The position numbers and the translations under genes were made by a program. The notes under the pieces are model-generated. The model did not search any database. It had not been told where the DNA came from and worked only from the letters and a program-made list of their open reading frames with translations. A stretch of DNA of 64,000 nt from Hydrocarboniclastica marina (GTDB lineage Bacteria > Pseudomonadota > Gammaproteobacteria > Pseudomonadales > Oleiphilaceae), in contig NZ_CP031093.1 of NCBI RefSeq assembly GCF_004851605.1, positions 1,550,001 to 1,614,000 of the forward strand, written 5' to 3'. Each line of letters starts with the position of its first letter. Positions within the stretch are counted from its first letter, which is position 1. Positions 26,961-36,294 of the stretch are shown here, piece by piece.

Positions 26961-28384
26961 GCCCGCTCATCCACCAATCGCTGGTCCAGACGGGTTCGGG
27001 TCTGGGGCGGTCGGCCGTGAATGCACTCCAGGTTTTTTATCTCCAGTCCGAGCGCAGAAAGCCGGCTGCGCAGGTGTGCCGATTCGCGTTCGGCAATGCG
27101 CCAGGTCGCTTCATGCTCAGCCCATACGCGTGTGCTGAGGCTGGTCCGGGTCAGGGCAATCTCAAAATAAACCGGCCCCAGGCTGTCCAGGTCCAGTGCC
27201 AGGTTCAATCGCCACTGAGCGTGCTGTGATTCAGCCTGGGAGTTGTCGTCGTTGTTTTTCTGTTCGTGTTTCTCGATGCGTGCCTGGATGACTTTAGGCT
27301 CCTGCTGAAGATTCAACCAGGGTAATTCCAGCAGCCAGGTCTGGGGCGCGGGGGAGCCGTCCGGGGTGGCCGCGCTTGATAGCGCCTGGCTGTGCAACTG
27401 GTTGACTGTCAGTCTGTTGATCATGCCGGCCACAATACGCAGGAGCACGCCTGCGTTGACCGGCTCAGCCCGACCGGAGGCCTGGCTTGTAGCAGGTACC
27501 AGCGGGAATTGAAGTGCCTGCTGTACAAGATCCGGCGACACCGCTGGCTGGAGGCGCCGAAGGTCTCCGGCGGCGGTTGTTGTATCCGTTTTCAGCAGTT
27601 GCACTGCAAGCCGTAGCAGTTGGCTTTTAAGATCATTCAAGCCGTCGTCGTTTGCTCCGGCCTGGGCAATGCGAGCTTCGGTGAACGAGCCGCTGGCCTG
27701 GACCCATTCCCGTATCCGGCCGGTGATGCCGGATGCGCCGCTGTCAGAGCTGGCCGCACCGGATGTGCTGCGTGGCGTCCCTGAGGTTTGCGTCGTCGTG
27801 AGCGCACTGCGGGCCAACTCTGCCTGGGCGGGCATCAACTGGAGTACACGGCTAAGCGCCGCCCGGATCAGAACTGCCTCATTCTGGCCTGTCGGGGGCT
27901 GGCCCGATAGGGTGCCGGGCGCGGCTGAGGATGAAGGTGTAGCTGAGGATGAAGGTGTGGCTGCTGCGGATCCACCAGAGCCGGGCAGCGCTTTAGCCAG
28001 GGCTGCGATCAGCTTAAGGCCAGCCTGGAGGTCGAATTGCGCCGGAAGTTTTTGTGCCAGCGCCTGGGAAAGTGCGCTGGTTGAGCCTCGCCCCAGGTTT
28101 TCCAGCAAGCGCAGAATGTCGCCGTCGCGCTGAATACGTAGGAGCGAACCAGGCTTCAGGTCCGCTTCGGTTTCAACCACTATCGGCTGCCCGCCGATTT
28201 CCAGAGTGACCCTTGCCGCCGTAGTGCGGGTTGCCGGCTGCTGCTCAACAACGCGGGCGAGGGTGGCCTGCCCATCCCGTAACGCCAGGGCGTCCAGTAC
28301 GGCGCGCTCAGGCGCGACAGCGGTTGCTGGTGCTGCACCGGGCCCGGAAGAGCTCGCCGGCGGCGCCTGGCTGGGTATTTTCAT
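26957..28384 (-). CDS. Second FliK-like hook-length/export-switch protein
   Basis: 475 residues. A disordered, Ala/Gly/Ser/Thr-rich first third includes several short direct repeats (SSSATPSSSA). The C-terminal about 130 residues match the FliK C-terminal domain (WLLELPWLNLQQEPKVIQAR, WRLNLALDLDSLGPVYFEIA, RSRLSALGLEI). It differs strongly from the fliK gene at 4497, so it is a paralogue rather than a recent copy. ATG 28384 is chosen over 28420 because GGGAGACAAG directly precedes it. It overlaps the FlhB-like gene by 4 bases; the pair is the Gram-negative counterpart of Bacillus ylqG-ylqH. Its exact task is not established. Confidence 0.8.
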   Translation of the reverse strand: MKIPSQAPPASSSGPGAAPATAVAPERAVLDALALRDGQATLARVVEQQPATRTTAARVTLEIGGQPIVVETEADLKPGSLLRIQRDGDILRLLENLGRGSTSALSQALAQKLPAQFDLQAGLKLIAALAKALPGSGGSAAATPSSSATPSSSAAPGTLSGQPPTGQNEAVLIRAALSRVLQLMPAQAELARSALTTTQTSGTPRSTSGAASSDSGASGITGRIREWVQASGSFTEARIAQAGANDDGLNDLKSQLLRLAVQLLKTDTTTAAGDLRRLQPAVSPDLVQQALQFPLVPATSQASGRAEPVNAGVLLRIVAGMINRLTVNQLHSQALSSAATPDGSPAPQTWLLELPWLNLQQEPKVIQARIEKHEQKNNDDNSQAESQHAQWRLNLALDLDSLGPVYFEIALTRTSLSTRVWAEHEATWRIAERESAHLRSRLSALGLEIKNLECIHGRPPQTRTRLDQRLVDERA

Positions 28385-28579
28385 CTTGTCTCCCGTAGCG
28401 GCATGGCTCTGCGCCGACACTGCAATTATCCGTTACGAGTGTAACTTTTCCCTTGTAACACGCACAGCCGGTTTTACGCGGCTGTAGGAATCGCGTCGGG
28501 CGAGACGGAAAAACCGATCCTTGACCTATATCGTTGTTCGAGCCAATTCCTTGCCACGACAATGGCACTGGTAATCCGC

Positions 28580-28585
28580 TATAAT
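28580..28585 (+). promoter_or_regulatory. -10 element of the probable ccm operon promoter
   Basis: A perfect TATAAT at 28580-28585, in the 240-bp divergent region between the second fliK-like gene and ccmA. No good -35 lies at 17 bases (CGACAA), so activation may be needed. The resulting leader to ccmA would be about 33 bases. Confidence 0.55.
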
Positions 28586-28624
28586 GCGCCGCGTTTCCCA
28601 CCCAATGACCTAACCGGGAGCCCG

Positions 28625-29281
28625 ATGACCGAGCCCTTGCTAGAGGCCAGGCAGATCACCTCCGAGCGCGACGACCGCGTCCTGTTTGAGTCGCTGGATC
28701 TCAGCGTCGGACCGGGCGATCTGGTGAGATTGGAAGGGCCGAACGGGGCGGGTAAGACGACCCTGCTTCGCATCCTCGCGGGTCTTTTTCCCCCTACCTG
28801 CGGGGAGGTGCGGTGGCGCGGTCGCCCGATATCAGGTAACTCTGACGGTTTTTTTGGAGACATGCTCTACCTGGGTCACAGGGCGGGTATCAAAAGTCTG
28901 CTCACGCCCCAGGAGAATCTCCGTGCTCTGGAGGGCGCCCGGCGCGGGTACAGCGAGGCCTGTGTCGAGGGCGCCCTGGTTCAGGTTGGCCTGGCCGGCT
29001 TCGAGGACGTGCCCTGCAAACAACTTTCCGCCGGGCAGCAGCGGCGTGTGGCCCTAGCCAGGCTCCTGCTTTCAGACGAGCCCCTGTGGCTGTTGGACGA
29101 AATCTTTACAGCAATAGACAAAAATGGCGTTGCCGCTCTTGAAGCGATGCTCGTAGAACGGGCCCGGGCGGGCGGTATGGTTGTCATGACTACCCATCAT
29201 GACTTCGAAGCGCCTGGCATGCGGCGAGTCGTACTAGGGCAGGCGGCGCCAGCTCCAGAGCCCGCGGGAGCGTTCTACTGA
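28625..29281 (+). CDS. ccmA: Haem exporter ATPase CcmA
   Basis: 218 residues, small ABC ATPase: Walker A GPNGAGKTTLL, signature LSAGQQRRVALARLLL, and Walker B LWLLDEIFTAID, where Ile replaces the common Pro after the catalytic Glu. CcmA with CcmB drives release of holo-CcmE from CcmC in System I cytochrome c maturation. ATG 28625 has GGGAG just upstream; the in-frame ATG 28562 lies upstream of the TATAAT promoter and is not usable. The stop overlaps the ccmB start by one base. Confidence 0.96.
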   Translation: MTEPLLEARQITSERDDRVLFESLDLSVGPGDLVRLEGPNGAGKTTLLRILAGLFPPTCGEVRWRGRPISGNSDGFFGDMLYLGHRAGIKSLLTPQENLRALEGARRGYSEACVEGALVQVGLAGFEDVPCKQLSAGQQRRVALARLLLSDEPLWLLDEIFTAIDKNGVAALEAMLVERARAGGMVVMTTHHDFEAPGMRRVVLGQAAPAPEPAGAFY

Positions 29282-30018
29282 TGGAGAAAACAACGCCATT
29301 CCGCATGACGCCAGTACGCACGGATCAGGTGCTGGGACCGGGGCTAGCCGCCGCCTGTGCGGCGATGCTTCGGCGCGATCTGTTGCTCGCTTTCCGGCAG
29401 CGTCAGGACCTTGCCAACCCGCTGGCGTTTTTCGTCATCGTTATCTCTCTGTTTCCGCTTGGTGTCAGCCCGGAGGCTTCGTTCCTGCGGGAGGCGGGCG
29501 TTGGCATACTCTGGGTGGCCGCGCTTCTGGCGACCCTACTGGGCCTGGACCAGCTGTTTCGTAACGATTTTGAAGACGGCAGCCTGGAGCAATGGCTGCT
29601 GTTACCCCAGCCCACCTATCTGCTCGTACTGGTGCGGGTTCTGGCGTACTGGCTGGTCACCGGGGTGCCGCTTATCCTGCTTTCGCCAGTACTGGGGGTG
29701 ATGCTCCAGATGCCAGGGAACCTCATTGGCATTCTCTGTCTAACCCTTTTGCTGGGCACCCCGGTTCTGAGCCTTATCGGCGCCATCGGTGCCGCGTTAA
29801 CGGTCGGGTTGCGCGGCGGCGGTGTGCTCTTGTCATTGCTGGTGCTGCCGCTGTACATTCCGGTCCTTATTTTCGCAACCGGAACCGTCGTTGCCGCCGG
29901 TAACGGGCTGCCCGTCGGGGCGCACCTTTCGATTCTCGGCGCCATCCTCGCTTTGGCTTTCGTGCTGGCACCGATCGCTGCCGCAACCGCCCTGAGAATA
30001 AGCGTAGCCAATACCTGA
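29281..30018 (+). CDS. ccmB: Haem exporter membrane subunit CcmB
   Basis: 245 residues with six hydrophobic helices. The first is preceded by MLRRDLLLAFRQRQDLANPL, the conserved CcmB N-terminal motif, and the loop FRNDFEDGSLEQWLLLP is also typical. The N-terminus is about 20 residues longer than in enteric CcmB, which could mean an internal start, but ATG 29281 overlaps the ccmA stop. It forms the membrane part of the CcmAB transporter. Confidence 0.95.
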   Translation: MEKTTPFRMTPVRTDQVLGPGLAAACAAMLRRDLLLAFRQRQDLANPLAFFVIVISLFPLGVSPEASFLREAGVGILWVAALLATLLGLDQLFRNDFEDGSLEQWLLLPQPTYLLVLVRVLAYWLVTGVPLILLSPVLGVMLQMPGNLIGILCLTLLLGTPVLSLIGAIGAALTVGLRGGGVLLSLLVLPLYIPVLIFATGTVVAAGNGLPVGAHLSILGAILALAFVLAPIAAATALRISVANT

Positions 30019-30062
30019 TAACCGCGTAACCGGGTTACCGACTTGCTGGAGAACTAAGCCCA

Positions 30063-30800
30063 ATGTGGCAGTGGATACATAAATGGGGTTCGCCCAAGTG
30101 GTTTTATGGTACCGCCGGTCGCATGACCCCCTGGCTGGCATCGGCCAGTATTCTGTTGCTCGCAGTTGGGGCGGTCTGGGGCCTGGCGTTTGCACCGGTT
30201 GATTATTACCAGGGCAATAGCTATCGCATCATTTTCATCCATGTGCCGGCGGCTTTCCTGGCCCAGTCGGCGTATGTGCTGATGGCTGTTGCAGCACTGG
30301 TAAGCCTGGTGTGGCGGATTAAGCTGGCCAACGTATTTATTAAGTCAGCGGCACCGGTCGGAGCCTGGATCACTTTTCTGGCGCTGCTCACCGGAGCGGT
30401 CTGGGGAAAGCCTACCTGGGGTACCTGGTGGGTATGGGATGCCCGCTTGACGTCGATGCTGATTCTGCTGTTTCTCTATTTCGGTGTCATGGCCCTGCAT
30501 GGGGCGTTCGAGAATCGGGAGGCGGGGGCGCGGGCTGTCGCTGTGCTTACGCTGGTTGGGGTGGTGAACATCCCCATCATCAAGTATTCCGTGGATTGGT
30601 GGAACACTCTCCATCAACCGGCGTCTTTTACGTTGACCGATAGGCCGGCCATGCCGGTGGAGATGTACCTGCCGCTTCTGGTTATGGTGCTGGGCTTCTA
30701 CACGTTTTTTGGCTGGGCTGTGTGCCGACGTATGCAGAATGAGATCCTTGACCGCGAAAGGCGCACACGTTGGGTCAGGGATCTGGTCGGCGACCGCTAG
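30063..30800 (+). CDS. ccmC: Haem chaperone-loading protein CcmC
   Basis: 245 residues, six membrane helices, with the haem-handling WWD motif in [13 protein letters not shown] (about residue 120) and flanking periplasmic histidines (FIHVPAA and [10 protein letters not shown]). CcmC attaches haem to CcmE at the periplasmic face. GGAGAACTAAGCCC precedes ATG 30063. An 84-bp gap with a weak stem (GCCCT...AGGGC) follows before ccmD. Confidence 0.97.
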   Translation: MWQWIHKWGSPKWFYGTAGRMTPWLASASILLLAVGAVWGLAFAPVDYYQGNSYRIIFIHVPAAFLAQSAYVLMAVAALVSLVWRIKLANVFIKSAAPVGAWITFLALLTGAVWGKPTWGTWWVWDARLTSMLILLFLYFGVMALHGAFENREAGARAVAVLTLVGVVNIPIIKYSVDWWNTLHQPASFTLTDRPAMPVEMYLPLLVMVLGFYTFFGWAVCRRMQNEILDRERRTRWVRDLVGDR

Positions 30801-30884
30801 CGGCGGCGTATACCGTGCGATACTCCAAAGGTTTATGCCCTGACTTTGAGGGCGAGCCTGTCCTGATTTCAACGAGAGGCTGTT

Positions 30885-31094
30885 ATGCAGTTTGAGTCGT
30901 TTGCCGAGTTCCTGGCTATGGGCCGACATGGCTTATTTGTCTGGTCCAGCTACGCCGCGTGCGTCGTCGTTCTGGCCATCAATGTCCTGGTGCCGGTCAT
31001 GCAGAGGAAAACACTACTGGCGCAACTGCGGCGGGCAGGCCGCCGTTCTGCCAATCAAACCGCGATGGCAGTTCATGATCAGGCTGGAGACTGA
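30885..31094 (+). CDS. ccmD: Haem exporter accessory protein CcmD
   Basis: 69 residues with one membrane helix (about 18-38) after the conserved [18 protein letters not shown], and a basic cytoplasmic tail. CcmD stabilises the CcmC-CcmE complex and aids release. Identity follows from the motif, size and position between ccmC and ccmE. It lies five bases before ccmE. Confidence 0.94.
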   Translation: MQFESFAEFLAMGRHGLFVWSSYAACVVVLAINVLVPVMQRKTLLAQLRRAGRRSANQTAMAVHDQAGD

Positions 31095-31099
31095 ACCTT

Positions 31100-31591
31100 A
31101 TGAATCCGACCCGAAAGCGTCGCCTGATACTCGTACTTTTCTTGCTGGCCGGGGTGAGTGTAGCCATCGGCCTGATCATGACCGCGCTGCGGGACAACAT
31201 TAACCTGTTTTACGATCCGACCCAGATAGCTGAAGGGGAGGCGCCGCAGAATGTGCGTATCCGTGCCGGCGGTATGGTGGAAGAGGGCAGCGTCAGCCGG
31301 GCGGACGACAGCCTCGATGTCAGCTTCAGGATTACTGATCGGCAGTCAAGCGTCGAGGTCCGCTACGAAGGGATCCTTCCGGACCTGTTTCGCGAGGGTC
31401 AGGGCGTGGTTGCGATGGGGAGAATGGCCCCGGAAGGCTATCTGCGAGCTGATGAAGTGCTGGCCAAACACGATGAAAACTATATGCCCCCGGAGGTCGC
31501 CGAAGCGATGGAAAACGCCAAGATGCGCATGCGTGACACCGTTGAGGGTAACCCCGAGGACACCACGCGCGGCGCCGACAGTGCCCTCTAG
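31100..31591 (+). CDS. ccmE: Periplasmic haem chaperone CcmE
   Basis: 163 residues: a short basic N-terminus (MNPTRKRRL), one membrane anchor (about 9-29) and the beta-barrel haem-binding domain. The haem-linking histidine is His124 in [10 protein letters not shown], with Tyr128 nearby, the HxxxY form of CcmE. It carries covalently bound haem from CcmC to the CcmFH ligase. The tail after residue 130 is flexible and charged. Confidence 0.97.
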   Translation: MNPTRKRRLILVLFLLAGVSVAIGLIMTALRDNINLFYDPTQIAEGEAPQNVRIRAGGMVEEGSVSRADDSLDVSFRITDRQSSVEVRYEGILPDLFREGQGVVAMGRMAPEGYLRADEVLAKHDENYMPPEVAEAMENAKMRMRDTVEGNPEDTTRGADSAL

Positions 31592-31635
31592 TGGTCGCGC
31601 TGCTTTCCCCACCCCGACTGTAGGAGTACTGCCTG

Positions 31636-33644
31636 ATGTTCCCTGAGCTTGGACATTTCGCCCTGATACTTGCTCTCGGGCTGACGTTGTTCCTTTGCGC
31701 TGTGCCGCTGCTGGGGGCTCTGCGTAACAATCTTGGGCTGATGGCGTTTGCCCGGCCTCTGGCGGCGGGACAGTTCGTCTTTGTCGGGCTCGCGTTTGTC
31801 TGCCTGACCTATTCCTTTTTGGCTGATGACTTCTCCGTGGCCTACGTGGCCAATAACAGCAATAGTCTGCTGCCTTGGTATTATAAGGCCAGTGCTGTCT
31901 GGGGCGGGCACGAGGGTTCGCTGCTGCTGTGGATCCTGATGTTGTCGGGCTGGACTCTCGCGGTAGCCATATTCAGTCGCCATCTGCCCGAAGATATGGT
32001 TGCCAGAGTCCTGTCCGTGCTGGGTATGGTTGGCCTGGGTTTCCTGCTCTTCATCCTGATGACATCAAACCCGTTTGACCGATTGTTGCCCAATGTTCCG
32101 GCCGACGGGGCTGACCTCAATCCGCTCCTGCAGGATTTCGGGCTGATCATACATCCGCCCATGCTTTACATGGGCTACGTTGGGCTTTCAGTGGCGTTCG
32201 CCTTCGCCATTGCCGCACTTTCGACCGGACGGCTGGACTCAGCATGGGCGCGCTGGTCCCGGCCCTGGACAACGGTGGCATGGGCATTCCTGTCCCTGGG
32301 CATCGCGCTCGGCAGCTGGTGGGCCTATTACGAGCTCGGTTGGGGCGGCTGGTGGTTCTGGGATCCTGTTGAGAACGCCTCGTTCCTGCCTTGGCTCGCT
32401 GCCACGGCGCTGATGCATTCCCTGGCTGTAACCGAGAAGCGCGGGGCTTTCAAAAGCTGGACCGTGCTGCTGGCGATCCTTGCGTTCTCCATGAGCCTGC
32501 TGGGCACTTTCCTGGTTCGCTCGGGCGTACTGACGTCGGTGCACTCATTCGCCGCCGATCCGACCCGCGGCATGTTTATCCTTGTTCTGCTGGGCATCAC
32601 TATTGTCGGCTCACTGTTTCTCTACGCCTTGCGGGCGCCCGTGATCCACAGCCGTGCTGCCTTTACGGGACTGTCACGCGAAACCTTCCTCCTCATCAAC
32701 AACGTGGTGTTGGTTCTGGGGCTGATCGTTGTGCTGCTGGGCACCCTGTTCCCTCTGATCAACGACGCACTTGGCGGTGGACAGCTTTCCGTCGGCGAGC
32801 CGTACTTCAATCTGGTATTCCCGCCGTTGGCCCTCTTTATTGGCGCGGCCCTGGGTATTGGCATCTTCACCCGCTGGAAAAAAACGCCGCCTTCCTGGTT
32901 GGCACCGCGCTTGTTCGTGCCTGCGGTACTCAGCGTCGTTATCGCTGCACTGGTGCCGCTGGCTTACCAGCAGGGATACGGTATTGGTTCTGTTCTCGGC
33001 ACCCTTGTCTCAGCCTGGATAGTGACCACGACCCTTCGCGATCTGTGGGATAAGTCTGAAAGCAAGCATGGCCGTATCGTGGGATTGCGCAAGCTTTCCC
33101 GGAGCTATTGCGGCATGGTGGCGGGCCACCTGGGCCTGGCCTCAGCAATTATCGGCGTAACCCTGGTTTCGAACTATGGGATCGAGACCACCGTCCGTAT
33201 GCAGGTGGGGGACAGCGTCGAGGTCGCCGGCTATGAATGGCACTTCAGTACGCTCAAACAGGTTGAGGGGCCTAATTTCATCAGCAACCAAGCTCAATTT
33301 GAGGTCTTTGACGGCCTCGATCACGTTGCAACGGTGTTTCCCGAGAAGCGGCACTACCAGGTGCGGCAGGACATGATGACCGAGGCGGGCATTGACGCCG
33401 GTGTGCTACGCGATTTGTTTGTGGCCCTCGGCGAGCCGTTGGCTGAAGGGCAGGCCTGGGCAGTCCGTATACAGTACAAACCCATGATCCGCTGGATCTG
33501 GCTCGGGGCCATTCTGATGGCCATCGGCGGCGCGCTGGCAGTGAGCGATAAGCGCTATCGAGCACGCAAGCTTGCCAGATCCACGTCGTCCACGCCCGCG
33601 GCGGGCAGCCATGCCGGTACGCGTCAAGCAGGGGAGCGACTGGC

Positions 33645-33648
<4 letters not shown>
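31636..33648 (+). CDS. ccmF: Cytochrome c haem lyase subunit CcmF
   Basis: 670 residues, about 15 membrane helices, with the WWD motif WGGWWFWDPVENASFLPW (residues about 235-252), conserved upstream WGGHEGSLLLWILML and a large periplasmic loop near the C-terminus. CcmF receives haem from CcmE and attaches it to the CXXCH motif of apocytochromes. The stop codon overlaps the ccmG start (ATGA). Typical length. Confidence 0.97.
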
Positions 33649-34272
<624 letters not shown>

Positions 34273-34298
<26 letters not shown>

Positions 34299-34779
34299 TC
34301 TGGTCTTTTTCCTGCTGCTGCCCTCCGCCGGATGGGGTGTTATTGAAGTCTATGACTTCGAAAATGCCGGGCAGGAGGCGCGATTCGAGCAGCTCACCGC
34401 TGAGCTGAGATGTCCTAAGTGCCAGAACCAGAACATTGCCGCATCTAACGCGCCTATAGCCGAGGATATGCGTGAACAAGTCTACCAGCGAATCCGCGCA
34501 GGTCAGTCCGATGATGAGATCGTCGGCGCCATGGTTGAACGCTTCGGCGAATTCGTTCGTTACCGTCCGCCGTTGAGAATGGAGACGGCTCTTCTCTGGT
34601 TTGGGCCGGCGTTTTTGGCAGTCGTTGGGCTCGTGCTGGTTTTCGTGGTCGTGCGTCGTAGCCAAAGGCGGACCAGCGCTTCCCTGTCGACTGATGAGCG
34701 TGCGCGTGTTGACTCGCTGCTCGATGAAAACTCCACGGGAGAACGCGCAGCAGTGCAGGCGCATCATGATGGGCGTTAA
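34273..34779 (+). CDS. ccmH: Cytochrome c maturation thioreductase CcmH
   Basis: 168 residues: signal peptide (about 1-21), periplasmic domain with the active site LRCPKCQNQNIAASNA (Cys47, Cys50), and a C-terminal membrane helix (about 105-127). CcmH handles the apocytochrome cysteines with CcmG. The AAGGAAGG ribosome site lies at 34265-34272, right after the microsatellite, fixing the start at ATG 34273 (ATG 34282 is the weaker option). The frame is open far upstream through the repeat, but that part is not family-like. This is the short Pseudomonas-type CcmH with a separate CcmI. Confidence 0.94.
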
Positions 34780-34833
34780 CGTGTTGAGCCAACGCCTGCG
34801 ACGATCACTTTCTGCAATCTATAGAGTAAAGGC

Positions 34834-36192
34834 ATGACTAATACATTCTGGGTAGCGGTAGCCGCCATGACGGCCCTGGCCATTGCATTTCTCGCTTACC
34901 CATTGTTTTTCCGTAGCCGTGCCCAGCAAGATCGCGTCGACCGTCACGGACAGAATCTGAACAATTACCGCCAACGGCTGGCAGAGCTGGAAGCGGAGCG
35001 GGAGGCCGGCCACCTTGATGACGCCTCGTTTAAGACGCTCAAGGAGGAGCTGGACGGCTCGTTACTGGAAGATGTCGGCGATTCCCCTCGAACTGACAGC
35101 AGTGCCGCTGATAGCCGCGCCCGAGGGTTTGATCGGCGCGGAATGTTTATCGTAGCCCTGGCCGGAGTGGTCGTCTTACCCATTTTTGCGTTCACCCTCT
35201 ATGAGCGCTGGGGCGCCAGCGACTCCTTGGCTCAGCTGGACGTTATGCGGGAACTGCAGCAGAACAGCCTGTCATCACCTGATCAAGTCGAAAGCCTGTT
35301 GACCCGCCTGAGAAATCACCTCGAGGACAACCCCGACAATGCTGACGGCTGGGCAATGCTGGGGCGCACCAGTATGGAGCTGGAGCGCTACGAAGCGGCG
35401 GCCGCCGCATACCAGCAATTGGCGCTGCAGCTGCAGGACGATGCTGTATCCGCGACGGCTTGGGGCCTGGTTGCACAGGCACGTTATCTCGCCAGCGGCC
35501 GCACAGTTGACGCGTCGGTAGAAGCGGCAATCTCGGCGGCACTGGACGCTGATCCGGACGAGGTGAATGCTCTGGGTCTGCTCGGGATAGCGGCGTTCGA
35601 GCGGGAAGATTACCGCCGGGCCGCAGAGCTGTGGGCGCAGATATTGAGGGTCGCGCCCGACTATCCACAGTATGGATCTATCGCAAATGGTATCGTAAAG
35701 GCGTACCAGAGGCTCGAAGAAAGACCTTCAGATGAGGTTATCGGGCTGCTGCGCCGGGCTGTGGAGAAAGGACAACAGGCGCAAGGATCAGTCTCTGGAA
35801 AAGGTGCGATCGGGCAGCGTGGGACACCTGAAGACAGCGTCGGGAAACCCTCGATCACAGTTCGGGTAGAACTCTCAAGTGATCTGCCAGAGCCCGATCC
35901 CGACGCTACAGTGTTCGTTTTTGCACGGGCTGTAGAGGGGCCGCCCATGCCTTTGGCCGCCGTACGTCTCAAAGCCGGAGACTTGCCAGCCGTGATAACC
36001 CTTGACGACTCCGCGGCAATGACACCGCAGGCACGGCTATCCGGTGCTGATCAGGTAATTCTCGGTGCGCGAGTGTCCCGCTCTGGCTCAGCTACGCCAG
36101 GGCAGGGGGACCTTGAGGGGACGAGCAAACCGTTAGAAGTGCGGGACGAGATGGGGCCAGTGTCTGTCACCATCAACCGTGTCAGGCCTTGA
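34834..36192 (+). CDS. ccmI: Apocytochrome c chaperone CcmI with TPR domain
   Basis: 452 residues. It has an N-terminal membrane helix (4-24), a leucine-zipper-like cytoplasmic loop (NLNNYRQRLAELEAEREAG), a second membrane helix (about 108-126), then a periplasmic TPR array (about 150-310) and a C-terminal beta-rich domain ending VSVTINRVRP. CcmI presents the C-terminus of apocytochrome c to the CcmFH ligase. It is the last gene of the ccm operon; the convergent batD gene ends 103 bases away. I see no clear terminator in that gap. Confidence 0.92.
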   Translation: MTNTFWVAVAAMTALAIAFLAYPLFFRSRAQQDRVDRHGQNLNNYRQRLAELEAEREAGHLDDASFKTLKEELDGSLLEDVGDSPRTDSSAADSRARGFDRRGMFIVALAGVVVLPIFAFTLYERWGASDSLAQLDVMRELQQNSLSSPDQVESLLTRLRNHLEDNPDNADGWAMLGRTSMELERYEAAAAAYQQLALQLQDDAVSATAWGLVAQARYLASGRTVDASVEAAISAALDADPDEVNALGLLGIAAFEREDYRRAAELWAQILRVAPDYPQYGSIANGIVKAYQRLEERPSDEVIGLLRRAVEKGQQAQGSVSGKGAIGQRGTPEDSVGKPSITVRVELSSDLPEPDPDATVFVFARAVEGPPMPLAAVRLKAGDLPAVITLDDSAAMTPQARLSGADQVILGARVSRSGSATPGQGDLEGTSKPLEVRDEMGPVSVTINRVRP

Positions 36193-36294
36193 TTACCAGG
36201 TTTGTCACCGGCTGCGAACGCTGGCTGCACGCCGGTTGCTCCGGCGGCCTTCGCTTCAGACTTCAGGTACAGGCCCCGGACACGGGCGAAAAGT

